A DNA stretch of 64,000 nt from an uncultured Chloroflexales bacterium (GTDB lineage: Bacteria > Chloroflexota > Chloroflexia > Chloroflexales > Chloroflexaceae). Below, in pieces: positions 43,468-52,041 of this stretch. Where the stretch lies: NCBI GenBank assembly GCA_937918935.1, contig CAKZSI010000015.1, positions 1 through 64,000 on the forward strand, in the 5' to 3' direction. The notes below the pieces were generated by a model, which worked only from the letters and a program-made list of their open reading frames with translations, made no database searches and was not told where the DNA came from. The translations under genes and the position numbers were made by a program. How positions within the stretch are numbered: position 1 is the stretch's first letter; each line of letters opens with the position of its first letter.

Positions 43468-43770
43468 CTACGCCCGTGCATCAAGGCGTTCCTCAAGGCG
43501 AGCCAGACGTTCGTGCAACAGGCGGTTCTCGGCCTCCAATTCACGGGCGCGGGTAGAGAGCAAGGGGTCACTCTGCCACCAGTTGATCCCCATCTCGGCA
43601 GCCTTGTCCACTGAGGCGATCAGCAGGCGCACCTTGATGCTGAGCAGCTCGACGCCGACCAGAGAAATCGAAATATCCCCGGCGACAACGATGCCCTTGT
43701 CAAGGACCCGTTCCAGAATATCGGCCAGATTGGTAGACTGGGTGGCGTGCTGGAGGGCGTAGTTGGCCAT
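43468..43770 (-). CDS. gvpJ: gas vesicle protein GvpJ
   Basis: 100 residues. The GvpA-family core LADILERVLDKGIVVAGDIS, ISLVGVELLSIKVRLLIASV is followed by DKAAEMGINWWQSDPLLS, the GvpJ signature, and a coiled-coil tail (ARELEAENRLLHERLARLEE). GvpJ is a minor shell protein needed for nucleation. Confidence 0.93.
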   Translation of the reverse strand: MANYALQHATQSTNLADILERVLDKGIVVAGDISISLVGVELLSIKVRLLIASVDKAAEMGINWWQSDPLLSTRARELEAENRLLHERLARLEERLDARA

Positions 43771-43781
43771 GGAACCATCCT

Positions 43782-44045
43782 TTACTGCCTGACCTGGCCG
43801 CGGTAGTAGCGGTTAGTCCGCAGAAAGCTCATCAGATTTCCGTCGGCGTCCAGATGCACCTGGTAGGTGGCCAGGACATCGTTGCTATCGGGGATGCGTT
43901 TCATCTCAAGGAGTTCCAGATCGAGCATCCAGCCGTTCGTGTCGCGCAAGACGCGCGAGACGGTGTCAACGGGCATGCCGGTAAGCGCAGTGATCTGCTC
44001 ACGGGCGACGTTCACAATCGTGGCAGCATTTAGATTTCCAGGCAT
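43782..44045 (-). CDS. gvpO: gas vesicle protein GvpO
   Basis: 87 residues, shorter at the N-terminus than many GvpO proteins. DTVSRVLRDTNGWMLDLELL, EMKRIPDSNDVLATYQVHLD and LRTNRYYRGQVRQ match the conserved C-terminal GvpO domain. Confidence 0.95.
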   Translation of the reverse strand: MPGNLNAATIVNVAREQITALTGMPVDTVSRVLRDTNGWMLDLELLEMKRIPDSNDVLATYQVHLDADGNLMSFLRTNRYYRGQVRQ

Positions 44046-44063
44046 CGATGGCTCCAGTCTCTA

Positions 44064-44303
44064 TCACATCTGCTCGCGCAGATGGCGCAACTGCTCGAGT
44101 AAGGCAGTCTCGGCGGCCTCGTACTCTTCCTCGCTGATCTGGCCCAGGTCGAGTTGGAGCTCCAGCTCGGTGAGTTGCTGGCGAATCCGATCGGGATTGA
44201 ACAACTCGCGTTCAGCCTGGTCACGCAGTTGTTCGGCCAGCCAGAGGAGGCCGTGCAGCGGACCGGTCAGCGGAAAGGTGAGCAGGGAACCAAGCGGACC
44301 CAT
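44064..44303 (-). CDS. gvpG: gas vesicle protein GvpG
   Basis: 79 residues. It starts with LLTFPLTGPLHGLLWLAEQL, then RIRQQLTELELQLDLGQISE and EEYEAAETALLEQLRHLRE: the small helical GvpG pattern. Located between gvpF and gvpO as in other bacterial gvp clusters. Confidence 0.95.
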   Translation of the reverse strand: MGPLGSLLTFPLTGPLHGLLWLAEQLRDQAERELFNPDRIRQQLTELELQLDLGQISEEEYEAAETALLEQLRHLREQM

Positions 44304-44318
44304 AGGATTCTCCAGACG

Positions 44319-45074
44319 CTAGTGCCACTGGATGGCGATCGAAACGAAGTTGTAGGGCGGCACGGGGCCGACATACTTGAACAGAAATCGGTCCTCAAAA
44401 CGATCGCCGAAGCATCGCACGACGTCATCAAAGTCAGCTTCCCGCTCACGTTCGACCAGGAAGGCGGCATTGAGCACCATGCGATCGGCGTGCACTGGAA
44501 GCACTACAGTTTTGCTGGCCAGGGGCCGCAATTTGCCGAGGAACATCTCGGCGTCGTGGTTGCGGCGCGCGGCGAGGGCCTGCTCGACCATCTCGCCGAG
44601 GCGAATGCGCTCGTAGTAGGTGCTTTCGAGGGAACGTCCCCTGAGTGAGTCGCGCAACACCCTGATCGCCGGAGTTTCGTCAGCGATGCGGCACAGCATG
44701 TCCTCGGCGGTCCAGAACACTTTCAGGCCCAGTTCGATGCAGTTGCGCAGGGCATCAAGCTGGGAGCGAAGATCACTATAATGACGCGCCAGCAATTGCT
44801 CGCGAACAGTATCCACATCCGGGGCGACAATGCCGAAACGGATGGGCAGAACGCTATACTCGCGCATCAGGGCTTCGAGCACGCGCGTGTGAGCGAGCAT
44901 ATGGCGGCGGGTGCTCTCGTAGGGTTCGTAAGGCGAGTCGCTCACGACCACCGCCAGATCCCGATAAGGGATGCTATACACCTCGCGACCCTGTTCATGG
45001 ATGCCCTGGATGTCAAATCTGCGCATCTCGCCGCAGGGGATAATCCCGTAGAGATAACGGCCGATTGCGGTCAT
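44319..45074 (-). CDS. gvpF: gas vesicle protein GvpF (first GvpF/L copy)
   Basis: 251 residues. GRYLYGIIPCGEMRRFDIQG, YRDLAVVVSDSPYEPYESTR, HTRVLEALMREYSVLPIRFG, LNAAFLVEREREADFDDVVR and YVGPVPPYNFVSI are GvpF landmarks. It directly precedes gvpG, the usual gvpF-gvpG order. Confidence 0.93.
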   Translation of the reverse strand: MTAIGRYLYGIIPCGEMRRFDIQGIHEQGREVYSIPYRDLAVVVSDSPYEPYESTRRHMLAHTRVLEALMREYSVLPIRFGIVAPDVDTVREQLLARHYSDLRSQLDALRNCIELGLKVFWTAEDMLCRIADETPAIRVLRDSLRGRSLESTYYERIRLGEMVEQALAARRNHDAEMFLGKLRPLASKTVVLPVHADRMVLNAAFLVEREREADFDDVVRCFGDRFEDRFLFKYVGPVPPYNFVSIAIQWH

Positions 45075-45113
45075 AGCTGGCTCCGTGTCGGGGTTTTACA
45101 AAGCCTGCTCGCT

Positions 45114-45623
45114 TCAGGGTTGCCTGGTCAGCCGCAGCTCGAGAATGCCGTTGCGATAGGTTTGCTGAAGAGTGTCAGACAAGACGGAGGCGGGCAGCAG
45201 GATTTCACGGGCATAGCGGCGCTCGCCGGTTGTTTCCAGGCTGAGCACGTCACCGTGCACCTCGACCCGCACCTCAGACTCGTCTACACCGGGCAACTCG
45301 GCGATGACGATAATCGTCTCGCCCTCATCGAACACGTCCACCAGCGGCTCACGCACCGGCGTGACGGCTGGCCCGGCGGCGGTAGAGCGCAGGTTGCCAA
45401 AACGCTCCACGCGCAGATCGCCGTTGAGACCGGTGCGAATGTTGAAGCCGTAGACGGCGCGAAACCGCTCGCCACGCACTTCGCCGCCACGCTCGATCAG
45501 CACATCCTCGCGTTCGGCGATTTCGGCGAGTAGACTGATCATGTCGCCCAGATTCTTGAAAATGCCGCCCAACCCAACCGTAAAGGCGCCTTCGGATCGG
45601 CGCTGGCGTTGATCATCACGCAT
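45114..45623 (-). CDS. gvpH: GvpH / Hsp20-type small heat-shock protein
   Basis: 169 residues from MRDDQRQRRS; an ATG twelve bases upstream is an alternative. The N-terminal GLGGIFKNLGDMISLLAEIA is the GvpH lead helix. The alpha-crystallin domain is PLVDVFDEGETIIVIAELPG, VRVEVHGDVLSLETTGERRY and LQQTYRNGILELRLTR. It probably keeps gas-vesicle proteins soluble during assembly. Confidence 0.9.
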   Translation of the reverse strand: MRDDQRQRRSEGAFTVGLGGIFKNLGDMISLLAEIAEREDVLIERGGEVRGERFRAVYGFNIRTGLNGDLRVERFGNLRSTAAGPAVTPVREPLVDVFDEGETIIVIAELPGVDESEVRVEVHGDVLSLETTGERRYAREILLPASVLSDTLQQTYRNGILELRLTRQP

Positions 45624-45717
45624 AGATCGTACCATTTCGGATTGTGGATGAATGGATATGCCATTGCAGTGAGCGCCGACAATGATGCGCATGCGCTGCA
45701 TGCAGCAGGAACTGGCA

Positions 45718-46026
45718 TCAGTACTCCACCACGATGCTGTTCCATGGCTCCGATGGGGCCTCGGCCCGCGAGCGGGCCACGGCGGCCCGGGGTGCGGCAG
45801 CATCAGGTGGCGCTTCCAGGGCGGCCAGACGCCGCGTTACTTCATCCAGACGGGTCTCGGCACGGGCCTGGTTGCGTCGCCACACGGCCAGTTCACGCTC
45901 CAGACGCGCCCGCTCGCGTTCGAGCGCCAGGCGCTCGGCAGCAATCGCCGCGGTGGTTCTGGCCGCCGGTCGCCCACGCATGCCAGAACGCGGCGGAATG
46001 CCGGGGCGAAAGCGAGGTCGTTCCAT
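45718..46026 (-). CDS. small coiled-coil protein in the gas-vesicle operon
   Basis: 102 residues. A basic N-terminus (RPRFRPGIPPRSGMRGRP) precedes a strong coiled coil (RLALERERARLERELAVWRR, ETRLDEVTRRLAALE) and a disordered Ala/Pro tail. It shares one base with the gvpN stop (TGATG), so it is translationally coupled to gvpN. No family recognised; likely an assembly accessory. Confidence 0.6.
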   Translation of the reverse strand: MERPRFRPGIPPRSGMRGRPAARTTAAIAAERLALERERARLERELAVWRRNQARAETRLDEVTRRLAALEAPPDAAAPRAAVARSRAEAPSEPWNSIVVEY

Positions 46027-46973
46027 CAGCCCCTCCCTGGACAGTGCTCGTTGATCAGGTTGAGCAGCAGTTCACGGTGCTGGCGGCGCTGCTCCTGGTC
46101 ACGAGCATTGAAGGTGCGCTTCGACTCCAGGACATCGAGGCACAGGGCGACAAATCGCGGATCGTCGGCGCTGGCGCTGAGATCTTGTGAGGCGCTGATG
46201 CGGGCGATCATGATGGCTGCGCGCATCGTCGGCGTCTGGGTATAGACGCCGCTCGCGCGATAGGCGTGCACCAGGGCGGCTATCCGCGCCGCGTCTTCAG
46301 GATCAACACCGGTCGAAGCGGCGAGAATGGCTGCCTCAGTACGCCGGTCGTAAAAGTCCAGATCAATGGTAATCAGCCGGTCGGCCAGGGCGTCCTGGGC
46401 GGCATGCACCCCGGCATACTCTTGCGGATTACTGGTAAAAATGGCCCGGAACTCAGGGTGAACCTTGATATAGACCTCGCTGCTGCCACTGGTCGGCAGC
46501 ACGAGCATGCGCTCCTCCAGCACGGTGAGCAGCACATTATTGGCCTCCGGGCGCGAACGGGTGAACTCGTCGTAAATCAGGGTAAAGCCTTCGCGACAGG
46601 CGGTGGTGAGGCGGCTGTCCACCCAGCGTTGGACGGCATCTTCCTCGTACTTGACGACGGAATGGATGAAACGATCGACCACGCGGCGGTAGCGGTAGCC
46701 ATGCCGCCCGCCAACCAGATCGGAGGCCGAGAACTCTTCATCGCCGACAAGCAGCATGACCGGCCGGCCAAGCTGGGAGGCCACGTGCATGGCCAGGGTT
46801 GTTTTGCCTGTTCCAGCGGGGCCGCGAAAATGCACCGGAAAGCCGGCCTGAAGGTAGCCCAGCGCGCGCGCAGCTACTTCCTGGAGCGCCCCCGTCGCGA
46901 TGAAGGTGGCGCTGGGGCGCAGGGCCAGGGTAGTGCGGCCTGGTTCCACCACAGTACGTGCCGCCAGGGTCAT
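46026..46973 (-). CDS. gvpN: gas vesicle protein GvpN, MoxR-type AAA+ ATPase
   Basis: 315 residues; GAGGAG upstream. Walker A GPAGTGKTTLA, GDEEFSASDLVGGRHGYRYR, Walker B FTLIYDEFTRSRPEANNVLL and EFRAIFTSNPQEYAGVHAAQ are all GvpN hallmarks. GvpN drives enlargement of gas vesicles. Confidence 0.96.
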   Translation of the reverse strand: MTLAARTVVEPGRTTLALRPSATFIATGALQEVAARALGYLQAGFPVHFRGPAGTGKTTLAMHVASQLGRPVMLLVGDEEFSASDLVGGRHGYRYRRVVDRFIHSVVKYEEDAVQRWVDSRLTTACREGFTLIYDEFTRSRPEANNVLLTVLEERMLVLPTSGSSEVYIKVHPEFRAIFTSNPQEYAGVHAAQDALADRLITIDLDFYDRRTEAAILAASTGVDPEDAARIAALVHAYRASGVYTQTPTMRAAIMIARISASQDLSASADDPRFVALCLDVLESKRTFNARDQEQRRQHRELLLNLINEHCPGRG

Positions 46974-47073
46974 CAGTTTGCTCCTCGGTACTACAACAAC
47001 TTAGATGAGGTTCGGAGAGGCTGCTCCGCGCCAGAAAGCGAGCTGTTGCGGGAGTTGCAGGCTCGCAACGGTT

Positions 47074-48009
47074 TCAAGAACTGGTGGAAGTCCGCGGATC
47101 CGTCTCCTGCGCTGGCCCGGGGCGCGCTTTGTTCTGCGAGCGTCCGCGCTGATTTGGGCGCGCGCGCACCTGGGCGGGATGCAGGCGGGCCGTGGCGCTC
47201 TCCAGGCGTTCCTGCAATGGTTTGATGCGATCGTACAGCCGAGCGATCGTCGCGGCGAACACTTTTTGCTGTTCGGGCGCCGTGGGCCAGGGTAAGGCCG
47301 CGAGATCGCTGCTGAGCGTCTCGACGCTGCGGCGCACCCCCTCGACCGTTTCGAGAAGTTGCGTCTTCTGTGGCTCGTCTGTGGATGAAAGCGCGGCAAT
47401 TTCGTCGAGTAGCGGTCGCAGATTGCTCCGCAGGCTTTCGAGGTGCGCCTCAAGCTGACGCTGTAGGGCCTCGCTGCCAGGAGCGCCGCGTTCTAGTTCA
47501 CGCAGGATCGCCACCCGTGTCATCTGGGCATAGGCCACCAGGCCGGTGTATCCAAGACCGGGGATCGGCGCAGCGCCATTCCTGCGAACCCGCCCGCCTG
47601 CGCGCCGGCCTGGATCGGGCGCAGTGTCAGAAGCGGCAGGGGAGGCTGAGGGGGAGGCCAATTTCGCAATGGGACCAGACTCCGGCACGTCGGCGCCTCC
47701 AGGCATGATCATCTGGCCGGCTACCAGCTCTCGCCGTAGCGCGATCTCGATCTGGCGTCGCACCCGCTCCATCGCCGCCGCCGCCGCGCGCGTCTCCCGC
47801 AGCTCCCCCAGCAGCCCGGCCACCTCCGTCTGGCGCTCCGCCAGCGTCCGCGCCCGTTCCGCCCGCTCCGTCGCCGCCGCCATCGCCCGCGTCTCCCGCA
47901 GCTCCTCCAGCAGCCCGGCGATGATAGGAGAGCGTGGCGTATTCGTCGTCTCAGGCCGTAGACCGGCAAAATCGTGAGCGTATTGTTCAGAGGTCGCGTT
48001 AGTCACCAT
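47074..48009 (-). CDS. GvpC-like gas-vesicle outer protein with 33-residue repeats
   Basis: 311 residues from MVTNATSEQY (GGGGAAA upstream). GLLEELRETRAMAAATERAE starts at residue 32 and GLLGELRETRAAAAAMERVR at residue 65: two units exactly 33 residues apart, the period of GvpC repeats that wrap the outside of the vesicle. A disordered Ser/Ala/Pro linker and a second helical region (about 165-280, AILRELERG, EALQRQLEAHLESLRSNLRP) follow, ending in a basic tail. The position directly after gvpA fits gvpC. Sequence similarity to known GvpC could not be tested. Confidence 0.6.
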   Translation of the reverse strand: MVTNATSEQYAHDFAGLRPETTNTPRSPIIAGLLEELRETRAMAAATERAERARTLAERQTEVAGLLGELRETRAAAAAMERVRRQIEIALRRELVAGQMIMPGGADVPESGPIAKLASPSASPAASDTAPDPGRRAGGRVRRNGAAPIPGLGYTGLVAYAQMTRVAILRELERGAPGSEALQRQLEAHLESLRSNLRPLLDEIAALSSTDEPQKTQLLETVEGVRRSVETLSSDLAALPWPTAPEQQKVFAATIARLYDRIKPLQERLESATARLHPAQVRARPNQRGRSQNKARPGPAQETDPRTSTSS

Positions 48010-48184
48010 GCTGTTTCCCCGGGTATTCAGGCGTTCCTTATTGATGATTGCTGATGACAAAGATGATTTCGCTGGGCGGCCATTTGCATCCCGGGCTGGA
48101 GGACAGGCGACTCTCTGTATTCCGCCCGCGTGTGGATGAGCGCCCCGGTACAGCCAGGACAAGCATGCCTCCGCCGGTGAAACG

Positions 48185-48217
48185 GGGGTGCGGGAAGACT
48201 CAGTCTTCCCGCGCCCC
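48185..48217 (-). terminator. strong hairpin between gvpA and gvpC-like gene
   Basis: Arms of 15 bases (GGGGTGCGGGAAGAC and GTCTTCCCGCGCCCC, one T-G opposition) around a 3-base loop. It lies 77-109 bases after the gvpA stop on the gvpA strand. There is no strong T-run, so partial termination or 3'-end protection of a short gvpA transcript is the likely role. Confidence 0.6.
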
Positions 48218-48293
48218 TCCAGACCCATCGTTCCCAACACCGGCTACCTTCAGATGGGCCGCCCCTGATCCGCGATCAACACTGGCAATCGCG

Positions 48294-48509
48294 CTAGGCC
48301 GGGGCCGCCGCCGAGGCCGTCAGGCCCACGGCTTCGGCATACTTGAGGTACGTGTCAACGCCAGCGATGACCACACGCGCCTCGACGGCCAGCAGTTCAA
48401 TGCCGACCAGGGAGACGCGGGCCCAGGCGTCAATCACCACACCCTTGTCCAGAATGCGATCCACAACCTCGGCCAGACTGCTCGACGCATTCACCTTCTC
48501 GACCGCCAT
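48294..48509 (-). CDS. gvpA: major gas vesicle structural protein GvpA
   Basis: 71 residues. [51 protein letters not shown] is nearly the consensus GvpA. Preceded by a strong AGGAGG. It is the first gene of the minus-strand operon, as expected for the most abundant subunit. Confidence 0.98.
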   Translation of the reverse strand: MAVEKVNASSSLAEVVDRILDKGVVIDAWARVSLVGIELLAVEARVVIAGVDTYLKYAEAVGLTASAAAPA

Positions 48510-48561
48510 ACAGTTCCTCCTGTGCTACAACGTAAAGGAGTGGGTACGGAACCCGCCCTTC

Positions 48562-48628
48562 ATTACACACAAAAAGCCCGCGAGAGGGTGTTAGCCCTTC
48601 GCGAGACTTCGGTTAGGGATGTGTTAGG
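48562..48628 (-). promoter_or_regulatory. gvpA promoter region with 11-bp-phased operator
   Basis: On the gvpA strand the element CCTAACACATCCCTAA (48613-48628) holds two CCTAA half-sites 11 bp apart; a third related CTAA (within CTAACACC, 48587-48594) is in phase two turns downstream. A TGTAAT (-10-like, 48562-48567) follows at about 17 bp with no good -35, as at an activator-dependent promoter. The same 16-base element, one base different, precedes the DICT operon (51873-51888). Confidence 0.6.
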
Positions 48629-48847
48629 CGCCGGGCGCCACTGCTAACGAAGGCGCGGGGCGGCGCAACCGCCAGAGTTGCCGGCGGAGCAACCCGATTG
48701 CCGCACTACAGCTATCGGTAGCGTTAAGGAAGTCGGATTGGACTGCGGCCCCCCTGCCGTCAGGGGAAGGCGCCGGGCACCCTCTCCCAACGGCGGGGGT
48801 TGGAGAAGGGGTGGGGTTAACGAAAAACGTAGTTCACAGACCACGCA
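48629..48847. other. intergenic region with inverted-repeat remains
   Basis: No gene. Contains a GC-rich ccctctcccaacggcggggg ttggagaagggg-type repeat (about 48779-48813) that can fold back on itself, lying just downstream of the response-regulator stop. Confidence 0.45.
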
Positions 48848-49549
48848 TCAGCCGTTCCGCAGAATATAACCATGCCGGGGCACGGTGCAGAGATAGGCAG
48901 GCCGGGCAGGATCACGCTCGATCTTGTTTCGCAAATTCATGACGTGCCAGCGCACCAGACCTGGTTCGGCGGCGTCAGGATCGTAGCCCCAGACATGCCG
49001 CAACAACTGTTCGCTCGAATACACCTCATTGGGGTGGCGCATAAAAAAGGTGAGCAACTCGAACTCGGCGGGAGTAAGCTGGCGCACCTCATCGCCGATC
49101 TGCACGCTACGGGTATGCATGTTCAGCCGCAGCGCCCCAACCTGAAGCGCGCCACTTTCGGCGAGGGCAGGCGCCGAACGGGAGCTGCGGCGCAGCAAAG
49201 CAGCCACACGGGCCTTCAACTCGCGCAGATCAAACGGCTTGACGAGGTAATCATCGCCGCCCGCCTCGAACCCACGCAGACGATCATCAATCATATCCCG
49301 TCCGGTCAAAAAGAGCACCGGCACGTCGGCCAGGCCCGGATCGCGGCGCAGCGTGCGGCAGAGGCTCAGGCCGTCCATATGCGGCATAGAGACATCGAGA
49401 ATGATCAGATCCGGCATAATGTAGCGACAGATTTCCAGAGCCTCGCTGCCGTCATAGGCGACCCTGAGGGTGTATCCCTCCTGGCGCAGAGACTGACCAA
49501 CGGCCCAGACCAGATCGGCTTCATCGTCAACGATAAGTATCTGGCGCAT
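48848..49549 (-). CDS. OmpR/PhoB-type response regulator
   Basis: 233 residues from MRQILIVDDE. The AGGAG site sits 6 bases upstream of this ATG but touches the earlier ATG at 49555, so this start is preferred. The receiver has DDEAD, the phospho-acceptor Asp in DLIILDVSMPHMDG, T in VLFLTGRD and K in YLVKPFD. The winged helix has LTPAEFELLTFFMRHPNEVY, LLRHVWGYDP and VPRHGYILR. Proteins of this class bind pairs of half-sites 11 bp apart. It lies 100 bases after the histidine kinase gene and between two copies of such a motif. Confidence 0.95.
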   Translation of the reverse strand: MRQILIVDDEADLVWAVGQSLRQEGYTLRVAYDGSEALEICRYIMPDLIILDVSMPHMDGLSLCRTLRRDPGLADVPVLFLTGRDMIDDRLRGFEAGGDDYLVKPFDLRELKARVAALLRRSSRSAPALAESGALQVGALRLNMHTRSVQIGDEVRQLTPAEFELLTFFMRHPNEVYSSEQLLRHVWGYDPDAAEPGLVRWHVMNLRNKIERDPARPAYLCTVPRHGYILRNG

Positions 49550-49649
49550 GATCATCTCCTGGCACGTATGGGAACATGAAGTCGAGAATATCACACAGCG
49601 CGCAAAGACTTGAGCAAGTTGCTCCGCATTCCTGAGCAGTGCGTCCTCC

Positions 49650-51689
49650 TTACTCAGTAGCGAAGCCGCATCGCTCCTGACATACCACAGCGGCGGGCAG
49701 ACGAATAGAAAAACAGGTTCCGCGCCCGGGCTGGCTTTCGACGCTGATGTGGCCGTGATGCTGCTGCACAATACTATAGGTAATAGACAGACCCAGGCCG
49801 GTACCCATCCCCACCGGGCGCGTAGTAAAGAACGGGTCGAAAATGTGTGACAGATGCTCTGGAGCAATACCCAGGCCGGTATCGCAGACCTGGATTTCGA
49901 TCTGCTCGCCGACGTTGCGCGTCGTCACAGTAATGCGCCCGCCCCGGGGCATGGCTGCGAGGGCATTGAGGATCAAATTGGTGAACACCTGCTGGAGCAG
50001 CACCGGATTGCCGTAGATCATCGGCACATCGGGCGCAAATGCGCGCTCCAGATCAACCTTCGCCATCAAAAGCTGATTGATCAGCAGCGCGAAGGTCTCC
50101 TCCAGCACCTCGTGCACATTCAGCAAGCGGTAGCGGTCTTGAGGTGGACGAGCGAATTTGAGCAGGTTTTCGATAATCAGCGCGGCGCGCCTGGTCGAAG
50201 CGACAATATGCTGGAGACACTGCCGGGTCAGTTCCGGGCTGTCCTGATACTCTTCAAGCAACTGGGCGTTGGTCTGGATAACTGCCAGCGGATTACGCAA
50301 TTCGTGGGCGATGCCGCCCGCCATGACGCCGAGGGAGGCCATCTTGGCCGCCTGCACCACCTGCGCCTCGAGACGTTGACGTTCGGTCAGATCGCGCCCC
50401 ACGGCGATGATCCCCACCACCTTGCCCGCGTCATCACGCATGGCTGAACAATTCCAGGCTACGGTGATCAGATTCCGGGGATCGTCAGAGAGCAGGCTGA
50501 TCTCGGTTTCCTTGACCGTCTCACCCGCCGCGAGACGCCTGAGCAGGTCCTGCACGGTCCAGTGTTGATCAGGCGCGCAGAGTTTGACGAATGGCTCGCC
50601 AGAGACCTGCTCGGCACGCAGGCCGGAGACCTGCTCGGCAGCCGGGTTCCAGGTAATGATGTTTCCATCAGGGGTCAGCGACACCACCAGATCGCTGGCC
50701 TGATTGACCACGCCGGCGAGGTGCCGCTCGATGCGGCGCACCTCTTCACCCAGTTTCTCGCGTTCGGTTACATCTTCAATCAAGAGTAAGACGTGATCAA
50801 CGCCGGGGCCCTGCTTGAGCGGAACGAGGCGGTAGAAATAGTTCCGTTTGCCCAGGCCGGGGGCAGTGTAGGCCACCTTCGCTCCATCGAACGGCGCCCC
50901 ACTGGCAAACACGTCTTTGATGCGCTCCTCCAGGCGCATATACTGCAACAACACCGCAGGAAACAGATGCTTGATCGTGCGGCCAATGGTCTGGACAGGA
51001 TTGCGCCGGAGTTTGAGGAAGAAGTTCTGATTGGCCAGAACGACCTGGAGACGCCGGTTGAGAACGACCAGAGAGATCGGCAGGCTCTCCATGATGCGCT
51101 CCATGAATCGTTCACGATGGGCCAGTTCAGCATAGAGCCGCGCCGTTTTAAGAGCGAGGGCCTGCCGCTCGGCCACCAGGGCGGCGAACCACAGGTCTTC
51201 CTCGGTAAACGGCGCTTCACCTTCTCTACGGGCCAGGTTCAAGACGCCGTAGAGTTCGCCATCGCTGACCATGGGGACGCACAGAGCCGAACCGATGGCG
51301 TCACGGCGCAGGTGAACAACCAGGTGCGGGGGCGCCGGTCGGTCGGGGGAGAGAAGAAGCGGCTGGCGGTGCAGTGCAACCCAGCCGGCAATGCCTTCGC
51401 CAAGGGCTACGCAGGTGTTCTGGACGATCGTTTCGGGAAGTCCAATAGCTTCGGTAATCTGCAAGTGGCCACGTTCAGGATCGAAGGCCATGAGCGAGGC
51501 CCAGGCGGCGCGGGTGGCCTCGGCAACCACGGTGAGCAGGGCCCGCCCCAGACTGTTCGGGCTGCGCCGGTCCTGCAGCACGTGCTGCCACAGGTCGAAC
51601 AGCGAAGCCAGGGTCGGTTGCCAGATACGCGCAGTGTCGGGGGAAAAAACCGGTTGCTGCATAACGGTGATCAGACCTGCACTGATCAA
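49650..51689 (-). CDS. soluble histidine kinase: GAF, PAS, PAS, HisKA, HATPase
   Basis: 679 residues (a start at 51662, MQQPVF, is also possible). No membrane helices. GAF at ~45-185 (LLTVVAEATRAAWASLMAFD, EGIAGWVALHRQPLLLS), PAS at ~205-320 (MESLPISLVVLNRRLQVVLA), PAS at ~330-445 (ASDLVVSLTPDGNIITWNPA). The phospho-acceptor His is in GGIAHELRNPLAVIQTNAQL; HATPase boxes are NLILNALAAM, DTGLGIAPEHLSHIFDPFFT and GTGLGLSI. Likely cognate kinase of the response regulator downstream on the same strand. Confidence 0.95.
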   Translation of the reverse strand: MISAGLITVMQQPVFSPDTARIWQPTLASLFDLWQHVLQDRRSPNSLGRALLTVVAEATRAAWASLMAFDPERGHLQITEAIGLPETIVQNTCVALGEGIAGWVALHRQPLLLSPDRPAPPHLVVHLRRDAIGSALCVPMVSDGELYGVLNLARREGEAPFTEEDLWFAALVAERQALALKTARLYAELAHRERFMERIMESLPISLVVLNRRLQVVLANQNFFLKLRRNPVQTIGRTIKHLFPAVLLQYMRLEERIKDVFASGAPFDGAKVAYTAPGLGKRNYFYRLVPLKQGPGVDHVLLLIEDVTEREKLGEEVRRIERHLAGVVNQASDLVVSLTPDGNIITWNPAAEQVSGLRAEQVSGEPFVKLCAPDQHWTVQDLLRRLAAGETVKETEISLLSDDPRNLITVAWNCSAMRDDAGKVVGIIAVGRDLTERQRLEAQVVQAAKMASLGVMAGGIAHELRNPLAVIQTNAQLLEEYQDSPELTRQCLQHIVASTRRAALIIENLLKFARPPQDRYRLLNVHEVLEETFALLINQLLMAKVDLERAFAPDVPMIYGNPVLLQQVFTNLILNALAAMPRGGRITVTTRNVGEQIEIQVCDTGLGIAPEHLSHIFDPFFTTRPVGMGTGLGLSITYSIVQQHHGHISVESQPGRGTCFSIRLPAAVVCQERCGFATE

Positions 51690-51872
51690 TTGTCAGTTCA
51701 GCACCATGCACACAAGCACAAACCGATTTTCAAGCAATATTATTCAAAAGAAACATTTTGATACGTAAAATAGCTATACTTTTCGTATTAGCAATAGTAT
51801 ACACCACGCATGCTACCTGAGTCAGTATAACGACGATTTGTAGTAAATTGGAAAGTCCCTTATTTTGCCGAT
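51690..51872. promoter_or_regulatory. AT-rich divergent promoter region
   Basis: Unusually AT-rich. TCAAAA-GAAACA-TTTTGA (51744-51761) is a possible operator on the kinase side, and another imperfect inverted repeat (ATACG...CGTAT, about 51761-51790) follows. Expected to hold the kinase/regulator promoter; boxes are not certain. Confidence 0.45.
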
Positions 51873-51938
51873 CCTAACGCATCCCTAACGCAACGCTTGT
51901 GATGGACTAATTGTCTGGTTCCAGGCATATGCCATACT
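51873..51938 (+). promoter_or_regulatory. DICT-operon operator and promoter
   Basis: Two tandem 11-base units, CCTAACGCATC and CCTAACGCAAC (51873-51894), give half-sites one helical turn apart. They are followed by TTGTCT (51911-51916) and CATACT (51933-51938) with a 16-base spacer, a plausible sigma-70-type promoter. The first 16 bases match the gvpA operator (48613-48628 on the other strand) at 15 of 16 positions. Confidence 0.6.
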
Positions 51939-52041
51939 GTGGGAAGAGCACGGAACGGCTGTCCCGCCTCGGCCCGCCAGGCCGGGAGCACCCCTGCGTT
52001 CACGCATATCGGCTGCCTGGAGCATTCTAAGGAAGAGGTCT

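Noticed and set aside
51744-51761. TCAAAA/TTTTGA inverted repeat as a CarH-type operator
   Set aside because: Only six-base arms in AT-rich DNA; no CarH-like DNA-binding protein is encoded here.
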